Assembly (NCBI GenBank): GCA_021154885.1
Contig: JAJKHS010000144.1
Coordinates: 62,001 to 126,000, forward strand
DNA length: 64,000 nt
Direction of reading: 5' to 3'
From: Thermoanaerobaculum sp.
GTDB taxonomy: Bacteria; Acidobacteriota; Thermoanaerobaculia; Multivoradales; UBA5704
The stretch's first letter is position 1, and each line of letters starts with the position of its first letter. Below are positions 6,912 through 15,123 of the stretch, piece by piece. Below the pieces are notes generated by a model, which worked only from the letters and a program-made list of their open reading frames with translations, was not told the DNA's origin and made no database searches. A program made the translations under genes and the position numbers.

Positions 6912-8606
6912 ATGCCCCATGTCTCCCGGTCCCCCTGGTTGAAAGCCGCCCTCCCCCTCCTTGCAAGCCTCAGCCTCGCCATGCCCGGCCTGGCTCAGCC
7001 CACGGTCGGCTCGTCCAACACCGCCACGGCCGATCCGCCCGTGTCGCGGCCGCATACGACGCCTTGCGCCGTGCAGCTCTTCTCCAACTTCCAGTTCGCG
7101 GACTTCTCGCCGAAGCCGTTCACTTACACGCCGGCTGCGAGTTGCCCGGGACCGTGGGCGAAGGTCGTGCTGGAGGCGGACTTCTCCTGCACGGCGGGCC
7201 GGCAGTTCGATCGCACGGCGCAGATCGCGATCGGGCACGTGAACGTCTATTTCGGCACGACGTCCGAGCCGTCCAGCGCCGTCAGCCCGACCTGGCACGT
7301 GGAGCGCGACCTCACCGACTACAGCCCGTTGTTCCGCGCCGCGCAGGCCGGCGACGTGAACCTTGGCAACCTGGTCAACTCCACGTTCACGGGCATTCTC
7401 AGCGGCAGCGCGAGGCTGCTGTTCTACCCCCCTTCCCACTCCGAGCCGGCGCCGCGGACGGCCGACGTGGTGCTGCCCATGGCCAGTGCCCCGGGGGGCG
7501 CGGTCCTGCTCCAGACGACGGCGGACGTTCTCGCCCCCACGTTCTCGCTGCCGGCCAACGTCGAAGGCGCCTTTCTGGACGTGATCACGCAGAGTCAGTC
7601 GAGCGACGAGTTCTGGTTCACGTGCGTGCCAGATGATGTCGCGAACGAGCTCTTCAGTTGCGGCGGCACCGCCTTCCGCGAAGCGGAGGTCACGATCGAC
7701 GGGCAGCCGGCTGGCCTCGCTCCAGTCTATCCATGGATCTTCACCGGCGGCATCGATCCGCTGCTGTGGCGGCCGATCCCCGGCGTGCAGACGCTGAATT
7801 TCCTGCCGTACCGCGTCGACCTCACGCCGTTCGCCGGCGTGCTCAGCAACGGCCAGCCCCATCAGGTGGGCTTGAGCGTCTTCAATTCCAACCACTACTT
7901 CCAGGTGACGGGCTCGCTCCTGCTCTACCTCGATCACGGCGCGAGCCACGTGACGGGCGCCGTGACCCAGAACACGCTCGGCTCGGGCCCGCACCCGTCG
8001 GTCCAGGAAAATCTCGCGACGGCGACGGACGGCACCATCACCGGCACGGTGAACACCAAGGCGCAGCGGGATTTCGCGATTTCAGGATACGTCAATACCT
8101 CGCACGGCCGGGTGGACACCACGATCCTGCAGCAGGTGGGGTTTTCGAACGATCAGCGATTCGTCAACTCGGCGACGCAGTTCGTCCAGAACATCACGCA
8201 GAAAACGGATCTCCTCTCGGTGACGACGCAGACAGGCCAGCACGGCGCGGTCACCATCGCGCAGAAAACGTTTTCCTATCCGCTGACTCTCGACATCAAC
8301 TTCACCGTCAACGCGGACGGCTCCGCTGCCCAGACGACGACCAGCGATCAGAAGTTTCAGAGTCAGCAGGCGCAGGTGGGGCATGGCTTCCCCTTTCTCG
8401 GGGTCGTTTCCAACGAGGTCGCCTCGAGCGACACGCTGCTCTTCGACGCGTCCGGAAACCTCACGGGATTCCAGAATCGCAACGGGTCCCAGAGCTATTT
8501 CGCGCAGAGCACCAACGGCGACTGCTACAGCCGGTCGATAGCATCGGCAAGCGGTGTTTTGACGTCGGTGACGGATGGCAAGGGTTGCTTCGGCGGCAAC
8601 CACTGA
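6912..8606 (+). CDS. Secreted peptide-N-glycosidase A (PNGase A)-like protein
   Basis: A 564-residue exported protein with a signal peptide ending near PGLAQP and AAAGGAG before the ATG. Residues 55-330 match the PNGase A N-terminal domain pattern: FSPKPFTYTPAASCPGPW, KVVLEADFSCTAGRQFDRTA, the TSEPSSAVSPTWHVERDLTDY segment, and LGNLVNSTFTGILSGSARLL with FYPP. PNGase A enzymes, best known in plants and fungi, cleave the amide bond between N-glycans and asparagine. The C-terminal 200 residues are beta-rich with repeated Thr/Gln strands. Bacterial copies are scattered in soil groups. Catalytic residues are not well enough known to confirm activity, so I call it PNGase A-like. Confidence 0.7.
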   Translation: MPHVSRSPWLKAALPLLASLSLAMPGLAQPTVGSSNTATADPPVSRPHTTPCAVQLFSNFQFADFSPKPFTYTPAASCPGPWAKVVLEADFSCTAGRQFDRTAQIAIGHVNVYFGTTSEPSSAVSPTWHVERDLTDYSPLFRAAQAGDVNLGNLVNSTFTGILSGSARLLFYPPSHSEPAPRTADVVLPMASAPGGAVLLQTTADVLAPTFSLPANVEGAFLDVITQSQSSDEFWFTCVPDDVANELFSCGGTAFREAEVTIDGQPAGLAPVYPWIFTGGIDPLLWRPIPGVQTLNFLPYRVDLTPFAGVLSNGQPHQVGLSVFNSNHYFQVTGSLLLYLDHGASHVTGAVTQNTLGSGPHPSVQENLATATDGTITGTVNTKAQRDFAISGYVNTSHGRVDTTILQQVGFSNDQRFVNSATQFVQNITQKTDLLSVTTQTGQHGAVTIAQKTFSYPLTLDINFTVNADGSAAQTTTSDQKFQSQQAQVGHGFPFLGVVSNEVASSDTLLFDASGNLTGFQNRNGSQSYFAQSTNGDCYSRSIASASGVLTSVTDGKGCFGGNH

Positions 8607-8616
8607 GGACACGTAG

Positions 8617-8645
8617 CAGGGAGAGGGCGCGGCGTCCTCTCCCTG
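8617..8645 (+). terminator. Hairpin after the PNGase A-like gene
   Basis: A perfect 10-bp stem (CAGGGAGAGG and CCTCTCCCTG) with a 9-base loop lies 11 bases after the stop codon. There is no T tract, so it may be a weak or factor-assisted terminator. Confidence 0.5.
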
Positions 8646-8725
8646 GAGTCCTTCGTCTCGCAGTGCTTTCCTCGCGGTGTGGGTCTGGAGTAAGCTGGCG
8701 GCCGACCGGTTTCCAGAGGATCCCG

Positions 8726-9523
8726 ATGAAGTCACCCCGCATGCTGGCCTGTCTCGTCGGTCTCTGCGGTCTCTGCGCATGGGCGCTGCCGGCGCCCGTC
8801 GCGGCGGAAGACCTCAAGGAGCTCAACCACCGGGCTCGCGGCTCGGTCGTCCTGCTGAAGAACCTCGACGCCTCGGGCGACGAGGTGGCCGAGGGCACGG
8901 GCTTCGTCATCCACGGCGGCTACATCCTCACCAATCATCATGTGGTGAACGGCGCCTCGCGCATGCAGGCGGTGCTGGCGGACAAGAGCGTCCTCGAGCT
9001 GCGGGGCATCCTCGCCCAGGACGCCGATCACGACCTCGCCATCCTCAAGGCTCCCGCCAACCGCTTGCGGCCGCTCGCCCTGGTGGGCGCCGATCCGGTC
9101 GAGCCTGGGGAGCGGGTGGTGGTGCTCGGCAATCCTCTGGGCTTTTCGAGCACCCTGTCGGACGGCATCGTCTCGGCCTGGCGCGAGAACGGCATCGACG
9201 AGGACCCGGACTTCATCAAGGGGCCGCTGCTGCAGATCACCGCTCCCATCTCCGAGGGCTCGAGCGGCTCGCCGGTGATGAACCTCAACGGCGAGGTGGT
9301 TGGTGTGGCGGTGGCGTTCTATGACGGTGGCCAGAGCCTCAACTTCGCCGTGCCCGCGAGCAGTGTGCGCAAGCTCCTGGCGCGGGTCGATCCCCAGCGG
9401 CTGGAGCAGAAGTTCGGGTCGAAGGCCGGCTTCGCAGGCAACTCGGAGGCCCTCCGCAACCTGGGGATCTCCGGGCTGATCTTCGCCGGCATTTTCGTAG
9501 CGTTCCGCCTGATGCGGAACTGA
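8726..9523 (+). CDS. Exported trypsin-like serine protease with C-terminal membrane anchor
   Basis: A 265-residue protein. The ATG at 8726, with AGAGGA upstream, gives a signal peptide ending near PAPVAAED. The HtrA-like catalytic triad is visible: His72 in YILTNHHVV, Asp103 in DHDLAILK and Ser180 in SEGSSGSPV. Unlike DegP/HtrA there is no PDZ domain; after the protease domain comes a final hydrophobic helix (GLIFAGIFVAFRLM), so it is probably tethered to the inner membrane from the periplasmic side. It lies 16 bases before the carbonic anhydrase gene. The likely role is periplasmic protein quality control or signalling cleavage. A far longer open frame begins upstream inside the PNGase gene but is not the real start. 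Confidence 0.85.
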   Translation: MKSPRMLACLVGLCGLCAWALPAPVAAEDLKELNHRARGSVVLLKNLDASGDEVAEGTGFVIHGGYILTNHHVVNGASRMQAVLADKSVLELRGILAQDADHDLAILKAPANRLRPLALVGADPVEPGERVVVLGNPLGFSSTLSDGIVSAWRENGIDEDPDFIKGPLLQITAPISEGSSGSPVMNLNGEVVGVAVAFYDGGQSLNFAVPASSVRKLLARVDPQRLEQKFGSKAGFAGNSEALRNLGISGLIFAGIFVAFRLMRN

Positions 9524-9539
9524 ATCGGGAGGGTTTCTC

Positions 9540-10346
9540 ATGCAGATCTCCAGTTTTCGCCGTCTCGCCGTCCTATCCGTCGGCCTGCTGCTAGCCGCCG
9601 CCTGCGCCGGGCCTCCGGCGCCGCAGCCGCGCCCCGTCAACTGCTGCAATGTGCCGTGGGGATATCAAGTCCCGGAGAACTGGGCCTCGCTCTCGCCCTG
9701 CTACGAGGAGTGCCGGGACGGCGGCGAGCAGTCTCCCATCGATTTCGTCAACCCCAGGCAGCAATCCTTGAATGCCGTCGATTTCTCCTATGGCAAGGTT
9801 TCGGGCCTGAAGTCGAGGAACGACGGCCACAAAATCATCATCGACATTCCTCAGGCCACAGCAGGTGGGGTGCCTCTGGCCTCGCTGAAGCTCGACGGTG
9901 TGACCTACATCCTGCAGCAATTTCATTTCCACACTCCCAGCGAGCACAAGATCCGCGGCAACGAACGGCCGATCGAGATACACTTCGTCAACGTCTCTCC
10001 CGGCGGCCGGGTGGTGGCGATCGGGGTCTTCGTCAATCGTGGAACGTCCAACCCCGAGCTGGCGAAGATCTGGAGGAACCTGCCAGGCGACGTCGTCGGT
10101 GAGCTCGATCTGGCCCGCCTGCTGCCGGCTGGTCGCACGTCTTTTCGCTACACCGGCTCGCTGACCAATCCTCCCTGCGGTCAGGGCTTCCAGTGGATCG
10201 TCTACCACGACGCCATCGAGCTGAACCAAGACGACATCCAAAAGCTCCGGGACATTTTTTCCGGGCCTGCCTTCCCCGACGGCAACCGCCGGCAGGTCCA
10301 GCCGCTCAACGGGCGGGTGGTGGTGACGGACGTGCCGCGGCCGTGA
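9540..10346 (+). CDS. Alpha-class carbonic anhydrase, exported, probable lipoprotein
   Basis: A 268-residue protein whose N-terminus is a signal peptide ending AAAC at Cys22, a possible lipidation site. The family motif GGEQSPIDF is at residues 61-69. Zinc ligands are His129 and His131 in QQFHFHTPSEH and His148 in IEIHFVN; the family usually has a further His two residues on, here Asn. FRYTGSLTNPPCGQGFQWIV carries the conserved substrate-pocket Thr and the Cys that pairs with an N-terminal Cys. It should reversibly hydrate CO2 in the periplasm or at the outer membrane. The ATG follows GGGAGGG. The upstream neighbour is the anchored protease, probably in the same transcript. Confidence 0.92.
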   Translation: MQISSFRRLAVLSVGLLLAAACAGPPAPQPRPVNCCNVPWGYQVPENWASLSPCYEECRDGGEQSPIDFVNPRQQSLNAVDFSYGKVSGLKSRNDGHKIIIDIPQATAGGVPLASLKLDGVTYILQQFHFHTPSEHKIRGNERPIEIHFVNVSPGGRVVAIGVFVNRGTSNPELAKIWRNLPGDVVGELDLARLLPAGRTSFRYTGSLTNPPCGQGFQWIVYHDAIELNQDDIQKLRDIFSGPAFPDGNRRQVQPLNGRVVVTDVPRP

Positions 10347-10364
10347 GGGGGACGACCCGAGCGC

Positions 10365-10445
10365 GGTGTCTCGAAAGGGCATGCTGAATCCGGGGCGCTC
10401 CGGGTGAGGATTCGGAGGGCAGACCGGGCGGCCTTTCGAGACACC
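10365..10445. repeat. Nested palindromic element between convergent genes
   Basis: Perfect 14-bp arms, GGTGTCTCGAAAGG at 10365 and its reverse complement ending at 10445, enclose 53 bases that hold a second stem (GAATCC with GGATTC) and an inner GC hairpin. It lies between the stops of the carbonic anhydrase and YCII genes. It may act as a bidirectional terminator or be a REP-like palindromic element. Confidence 0.6.
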
Positions 10446-10462
10446 TTCTTCGACAAAGCCGC

Positions 10463-10891
10463 TTACTGCTTGGCGGCCACCTGCGCGCGTAGACGCTCCT
10501 CCTGCTCCCGCAGCTCGAGTGTGAGCTCGGGCCCGAAGTCCTCCGCCTCGAAAACCTGGCGGATCTCGATCTCCGACTCCGCGCCCGGAAAGGGGTTGGG
10601 GCAGCGCTTCACCCACTCGATCGCCTCGTCCAGCGACTTCACCTGCCAGAGCCAGAAGCCGGCGATCAGCTCCTTGGTCTCGGCGAAGGGGCCGTCGATC
10701 ACCGTCCGCTTGTCGCCGGAGAAGCGGACGCGCTTGCCCTTCGAGCTCGGCTGGAGCCCCTCGGCCGCGAGCATGATGCCGGCCTTCACCAGCTCTTCGT
10801 TGTACTTCCCCATGGCGGTCAGCAGCTCTTCGCTCGGCATGACGCCCGCTTCGGAGTCCTTGTTGGCCTTGACGATTACCATGAATCGCAT
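10463..10891 (-). CDS. YCII/YciI-related (DGPF domain) protein
   Basis: A 142-residue protein. It starts MRFMVIVKANKDSEAG at the ATG at 10891, which has GAGGAG upstream. The DGPF signature is in VIDGPFAETKELIAGFWLW near residue 68, followed by the amphipathic helix SLDEAIEWVKRCPNPF and a charged C-terminal tail. The ferredoxin-like DGPF/YCII family is often encoded next to ECF sigma factors of the SigJ type, but none adjoins it here. Function is unknown; relatives include putative dehydratases and proteins studied in sigma-factor signalling. It converges on the carbonic anhydrase gene across a palindromic element. Confidence 0.8.
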   Translation of the reverse strand: MRFMVIVKANKDSEAGVMPSEELLTAMGKYNEELVKAGIMLAAEGLQPSSKGKRVRFSGDKRTVIDGPFAETKELIAGFWLWQVKSLDEAIEWVKRCPNPFPGAESEIEIRQVFEAEDFGPELTLELREQEERLRAQVAAKQ

Positions 10892-11036
10892 CGCTGTATC
10901 TCCTCTCGGTTTCAGGTTGGGAGCCAGGTTTCCGGGCGGTTGCGACCGGGTGTGACTCCTGGCTCTACTAGGACGACGAACGAGGGGCCACGAAATCGAC
11001 ACGCCCGACGAAAGATCTTCCGGCGTCTTCCGGCGC

Positions 11037-11438
11037 TCATCGCCGCAGCGGCAGGAGCGGGCGCAGCCGGGGCTCGCGCAGGTAGAGCCCCAGCCAGAGC
11101 AGCACGCCGAAGACGACCGGGGCGAGGAAGCTTGGATCGCCGATGCGCACGTTTGTGGCGGTGGCGCCGCCGAGATAGGCGGCCAGCAGGATCGCGCCCA
11201 AGACGGAGGTGCGCGGGATGAGGTAGACGATCGTACAGGCGAGCTTGAGGATCCCGATGCCGATAATCATGCTCTCGGGATATCCGAACTGAGTGAACGC
11301 TTCCACGACGGAAGCCGGCTTCATCAGAGTCATGATGCCGCTGAAGAGCAGCCCCAGCACCGGTAGGGCGCTGATGACGTATCCAGCCCAGAGCATCTTC
11401 TTCGAGACGGGAGCGGTTGTCTCGGTCGCAGCCAGCAT
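11037..11438 (-). CDS. DoxX-like membrane protein
   Basis: A 133-residue protein with four hydrophobic segments: MLWAGYVISALPVLGLLFSG, a segment around MIIGIGILKLACTIVYLIP, VLGAILLAAYLGGATATNV, and LAPVVFGVLLWLGLYLREP. The order, with the F-x(2)-F-G-Y-P connection after helix one, fits the DoxX-like family of small quinone-linked or stress-related inner-membrane proteins. AAAGGAGA precedes the ATG. It sits between the YCII gene and a broken glyoxalase-fold gene on the same strand. YCII, DoxX-like and VOC genes often cluster in bacterial genomes, so this may be the remains of such an operon. Confidence 0.8.
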   Translation of the reverse strand: MLAATETTAPVSKKMLWAGYVISALPVLGLLFSGIMTLMKPASVVEAFTQFGYPESMIIGIGILKLACTIVYLIPRTSVLGAILLAAYLGGATATNVRIGDPSFLAPVVFGVLLWLGLYLREPRLRPLLPLRR

Positions 11439-11456
11439 GGGTTCTCCTTTCTTTGA

Positions 11457-11683
11457 CTATGCACTGATGAGATGGTGGATGTTGCCGTCCGGGTCCTTGA
11501 ACCAGGCGAGCTTGAGGTCGCCGACTCGATGGACATCGCCCTCGCGAGTGACCTGCGGCAGGTCATCGTAACGCTCAAAGGATACACCATTCGCTTGGAG
11601 GGACTGCAAGATGTCGTCGAAGTGGGGGCCGACGCTCCAGGTGACGGCCGTAGCCTGGTTCGCTGGCTGTGTTAGGGCTCGTC
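11457..11683 (-). pseudogene. Truncated VOC (glyoxalase-fold) protein fragment
   Basis: The minus strand encodes about 65 residues of the C-terminal half of a VOC-family protein: TWSVGPHFDDILQSLQANGV followed by DVHRVGDLKLAWFKDPDG and NIHHLISA at the stop. An in-frame stop lies upstream at about 11682 and there is no start codon or ribosome site, so the N-terminal half is gone. The D-P-D-G-N turn and the Trp-Phe strand are typical of the second beta-alpha-beta(3) module. It is a decayed neighbour of the DoxX-like gene. Confidence 0.65.
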
Positions 11684-11754
11684 ACAGAATGTTCCAGTTT
11701 CTCGTCCCCCACGGCCCGTTGGGCCGGACGGGGCCGGCGATGGGAAATTGGTTC

Positions 11755-12174
11755 TCACCGCCGCGGCACATACCGCCCCGGCCCCACGCGCTCGGTCTCC
11801 ATGAGGTCGGGATCGTACGGCTCGCCGAGGTTGAGCCAGCGGGCGGCGAGCCAGGCGAGGGTCAGCGTCGGGACGGGGCCCATGAAGGGGAGGATTGCCT
11901 CGACGGTCGCCACCCGGCGCAGGGATTCGAGGTTCGCCCGCCGCAGCAGGAACCAGATGATGGGGCTGGAGAAGGTGTCGAGCGCCAAGTCCAGGAGGTC
12001 GAGCCCCACCACCAGCGACAGCGGCACGGCGCGGACCGTGGTAAAGAAGTCGGGGTTCGGCGGCAGGCGGATGCGGCGCAGGCGCCGGAACGCCACCACC
12101 AGGATGAGCGCGGAGAGGACGAGCGCGATCAGGGCGATGACACCCAGCACCTCCAGGATCGTCTTCCAGTCCAT
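11755..12174 (-). CDS. Hypothetical inner-membrane protein
   Basis: A 139-residue protein from the ATG at 12174, preceded by AAGGAGGAG. It has an N-terminal membrane helix (ILEVLGVIALIALVLSALIL), a basic cytoplasmic segment (RRLRRIRLPPNP), and two or three weaker hydrophobic stretches (VVGLDLLDLALDTFSS, IIWFLLRRANLESL, PFMGPVPTLTLAWLAARWLN). I do not recognise a family. It is divergent from the secreted protein at 12256 across an 81-bp spacer. A much longer minus-strand open frame runs through both neighbours, but the ribosome site fixes this start. Confidence 0.65.
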   Translation of the reverse strand: MDWKTILEVLGVIALIALVLSALILVVAFRRLRRIRLPPNPDFFTTVRAVPLSLVVGLDLLDLALDTFSSPIIWFLLRRANLESLRRVATVEAILPFMGPVPTLTLAWLAARWLNLGEPYDPDLMETERVGPGRYVPRR

Positions 12175-12255
12175 TCCCTGCTCCTCCTTCCTGTCCATCA
12201 TAGCGGGGCGGCCCCGATCCTGCATGTTGCCAAGGCTGAGGAGAGGGGACTCGGG

Positions 12256-14106
12256 ATGTCCATCGTGCACCGAAAGCTTTCTGCGGCGCTGGCCCTGGCC
12301 GGCTGGCTGCTCGCCCCCCTGGCGGTGCGGCCCGCGGCTCCCGCGGCCCCGCCGTGGAAGAAGCTCGCGGACCGTGAGACGCGCTATCTGGAGATGGAGC
12401 TGGCCCAGATCCGCAAGCTCCAGAGCCATTTCAAGTGGATCGGCCGCCAGCCCCTGGCCGCCGGCGCGCTGGCCGCCGCGGCCCTCGCCGACCAGGGCCG
12501 GCCGGACGCGCCGCAGCTCCGGGAGGAGGCGGCCCGCTGGGTGGCCGGCGTGCTCGACTCCTGCACCAAGTGGTACAACAACGAGTGCGGACGCTCCCAG
12601 CTCCCCCTGGAGAGGCTGGTGCTCCAGTATCCGCAGGCCCTGCCGCCCGAGCTCCTCGCCCGCCTGCGCCAAGCCGTGTCCGACGCGGCGCCGCCGCCCG
12701 GCGAGGGGCAGATCCAGAATCCCTGGTCCTTCGCCGATACCGAGAACCAGCGCATGGTCACCCTGGCCCGCAGCCTGGTGGCGCAGGTGGTGGCCGGCAC
12801 TCCCGACTCGCCGGCCGCCAAGGGCTGGGGAGCCTTCGCCGAGGCGTTCCTGCGCGCCCACGACCGCGACGGCTGGTACGAAGCGGAGAGCCCGGGCTAT
12901 CTGGCCCTGTCGCTGACGGGCCTGCTGCAGCTCGCCGATCACGCGCCCCAGGCGGCCGTGCGCGATCTCGCCCGGCGACAGCTCGACCTGCTCCTCGCCA
13001 CCTGGGCCCAGAGCCAGGTGGGCGGCTTTCCCGCCGGACCGAAGAGCCGCACCAATAGCGCCTGGGCCCTGACCCCCCGCAGCACCCCCTGGGCGGCCTG
13101 GGCCTGGCTGGCCGCCGGCATCGGCAACCCCGACGACATCAATTTCATGGACCGTCCGGAGCTGCCCGTCAGCCGCTACGCGATCCCCGACGGCGTCGCC
13201 CGCCTGTTGACCGAACGGCGCAAGCAGCCGCCCTACGAGATCCTGGAACGGCGGCGGATCGAGCCGGCCAAACGCCGGAGCGTCGACGCCGCGCTCTACA
13301 CCTGGGCCACGCCGGATTACGTCCTGGGCGTCGCGCAGACGGTGGGCAACCTGGCGTTGCGGGTCTCCGGCGGCCAGGAGATCGTGGCCACCCTCTACGC
13401 CGGGAATCCCGAGTTCGCGCCGCTCTACCTCTGGAGCCGCACCCGGATGCCGGAGAATGACGAGGCGAACGAGCTCAACACCCTCGATCAGGCGGTGGCG
13501 AGCCGCAACCTGGTGGTCGCCCGCCTCGACACGCCGGGCGAAGGGGTGGGGCACGCCTACCTGGCGCCGCCGTGGTCGCGGCCGGAGGCCATCGGAGACA
13601 ACATCGTGGTCTCGCGCTGCGGTGACACCTACGTGGCCCTGGTCACCTCGGGCGGCTGGGAGGTGGCCCCGGCCCCGGCGCGCTTCCCGGACTACTACGG
13701 CCCCGCCGACAAGCCGCGCCGAGGGCTCGCCGGCTCCTGGGTGGCGGTGACGAAGCGTCAGCCGGCGAGCGTCGGTATGCAGGTGGGACGGCGGGCGGAG
13801 GACGGCGACTTCGCGGCCTGGAAGAAGAAGGTGGCGGCGGCGCGGCTCACTTTGGGAGAAGACGGGGAGATCCGCTTCACGGCCGGCAGCGGTGCCCGCC
13901 TCGATTTCCTCCCCGGCCGCCGGGCCAATATTGGCAATAAAAGCGGCAATCAAGGCGATAAGGCAGGCAAGGCGCTGGAGCCCGCGGCCTATCCGCGCCT
14001 GTCGGCGCCGTTCCTCAGCAGCCCGGCCCCGGGCCGCTGGTCGTTCTCGTTCGGCGAGAGCCGCTTCCGTTTCGAGCCTTTGGAGGTGCCCCGGCCCGCT
14101 CCGTGA
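12256..14106 (+). CDS. Large secreted protein, possible alpha/alpha-toroid plus beta-sandwich
   Basis: A 616-residue exported protein with a signal peptide (LALAGWLLAPLAVRPAAPAA) and a GAGGAG-rich leader. Residues 40-300 are helical with Trp-rich loops (NPWSFADTENQRMVTLAR, HDRDGWYEAESPGYLALSLT). Residues 340-610 are beta-rich (NIVVSRCGDTYVALVTSGGW, RWSFSFGESRFRFEPL). Helical toroid followed by beta-sandwich is the plan of heparinase/alginate-lyase-type polysaccharide lyases, but no catalytic signature was recognised, so a function is not assigned. Near residue 557 a short low-complexity insert (NIGNKSGNQGDKAGK) is encoded by GGCAAT/GGCGAT repeats. Confidence 0.6.
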   Translation: MSIVHRKLSAALALAGWLLAPLAVRPAAPAAPPWKKLADRETRYLEMELAQIRKLQSHFKWIGRQPLAAGALAAAALADQGRPDAPQLREEAARWVAGVLDSCTKWYNNECGRSQLPLERLVLQYPQALPPELLARLRQAVSDAAPPPGEGQIQNPWSFADTENQRMVTLARSLVAQVVAGTPDSPAAKGWGAFAEAFLRAHDRDGWYEAESPGYLALSLTGLLQLADHAPQAAVRDLARRQLDLLLATWAQSQVGGFPAGPKSRTNSAWALTPRSTPWAAWAWLAAGIGNPDDINFMDRPELPVSRYAIPDGVARLLTERRKQPPYEILERRRIEPAKRRSVDAALYTWATPDYVLGVAQTVGNLALRVSGGQEIVATLYAGNPEFAPLYLWSRTRMPENDEANELNTLDQAVASRNLVVARLDTPGEGVGHAYLAPPWSRPEAIGDNIVVSRCGDTYVALVTSGGWEVAPAPARFPDYYGPADKPRRGLAGSWVAVTKRQPASVGMQVGRRAEDGDFAAWKKKVAAARLTLGEDGEIRFTAGSGARLDFLPGRRANIGNKSGNQGDKAGKALEPAAYPRLSAPFLSSPAPGRWSFSFGESRFRFEPLEVPRPAP

Positions 14107-14130
14107 TCCTACTCGCAAGGAGGAACTTCG

Positions 14131-15123
14131 ATGAATCCCAAATCCGGATTCGGCCTGATCAAAGACAGCTTCAAGGAATGGCAGGACGACGACTCCCTCT
14201 CGCTCGGGGCGGCGCTCGCCTACTACGCGATCTTCTCCCTCGCCCCCATGCTCCTGATCGTGATCGCCGTTGCCAGCCTGATCTACAGCCGTGACGCGGT
14301 CCAGGGGCAGCTCGTGGGCGAGCTCCGCGGGCTGGTGGGGCCGCAGGGGGGCGAGGCCATCCAGTCCATGATCGCCAGCGCCGGCAAGCATGGCTCGGGC
14401 GTGCTGGCGACGGTGATCGGCGTGGTGACCATCCTGTTCGGCGCCACCGGCGTCTTTGTGCAGCTCCAGGACAGCCTCAACAAAATCTGGGACGTGGAGG
14501 CCAAGCCGGGCCAGGGGCTGCGAAGCTTCATCATGACCCGCCTCGTCTCCTTCGGCATGATCCTGGGGATCGGCTTCCTGCTGCTCATCTCGCTCGTCGT
14601 CTCGGCGGCGGTGACCGCCGTGGGAGCCTGGGCGACGGGACTGCTCCCGGGCGCGAAAATCCTGATTGAAGTCCTCACCTTCCTCGTCTCTTTCGGTGTC
14701 GTGACCCTGCTCTTCGCGATGATCTATAAAGTCCTGCCGGACGTGAAGCTCGCGTGGCGGGACGTGTGGATCGGGGCGACGATGACCGCCCTGCTGTTCA
14801 CCATCGGCAAGTTCCTGATCGGGCTCTACCTGGCGCGCACCAGCGTCGTCTCCAGCTACGGCGCGGCGGGCTCGGTGGTGGTCCTCCTGCTCTGGATCTA
14901 CTACTCGTCCCAAATCCTTTTCTTCGGCGCCGAGCTCACCAAGGTCTATGCCAGCCGCCACGGCTCGCACCTCGTGCCCGAGGAGCACGCGGTGCCGGTG
15001 GTGCAGGAGAAGCGGGAGGTCAGCAGGCCCGGCGAGTGGCCCCCGAATCGACAGAAAGACGGCGACAAACGAAAGGGGGCGCCGGAGCGCCCCCAGGACA
15101 GCCGCAAGCGGACCGGTGCCTAG
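14131..15123 (+). CDS. YihY/BrkB family inner-membrane protein
   Basis: A 330-residue polytopic protein with AAGGAGG upstream. It opens SFKEWQDDDSLSLGAALAYY, the YihY signature in which a cytoplasmic helix meets the first membrane segment. About six membrane helices follow, including LLIVIAVASLIYS, ATVIGVVTILFGATGVF, MILGIGFLLLISLVVSAAV and GSVVVLLLWIYYSSQILFFG. The Y-Y-S-x-Q-I-L-F-F-G-A-E segment is highly conserved. The C-terminal 50 residues are charged and disordered. Members were once called ribonuclease BN by mistake; the actual function is uncertain. Its stop codon overlaps the stop of the convergent TonB receptor gene by four bases. Confidence 0.9.
   Translation: MNPKSGFGLIKDSFKEWQDDDSLSLGAALAYYAIFSLAPMLLIVIAVASLIYSRDAVQGQLVGELRGLVGPQGGEAIQSMIASAGKHGSGVLATVIGVVTILFGATGVFVQLQDSLNKIWDVEAKPGQGLRSFIMTRLVSFGMILGIGFLLLISLVVSAAVTAVGAWATGLLPGAKILIEVLTFLVSFGVVTLLFAMIYKVLPDVKLAWRDVWIGATMTALLFTIGKFLIGLYLARTSVVSSYGAAGSVVVLLLWIYYSSQILFFGAELTKVYASRHGSHLVPEEHAVPVVQEKREVSRPGEWPPNRQKDGDKRKGAPERPQDSRKRTGA

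Noticed and set aside
7658-8725. Extended N-terminus of the serine protease
   Set aside because: The upstream open frame lies inside the PNGase A-like gene; the signal peptide and ribosome site put the start at 8726.
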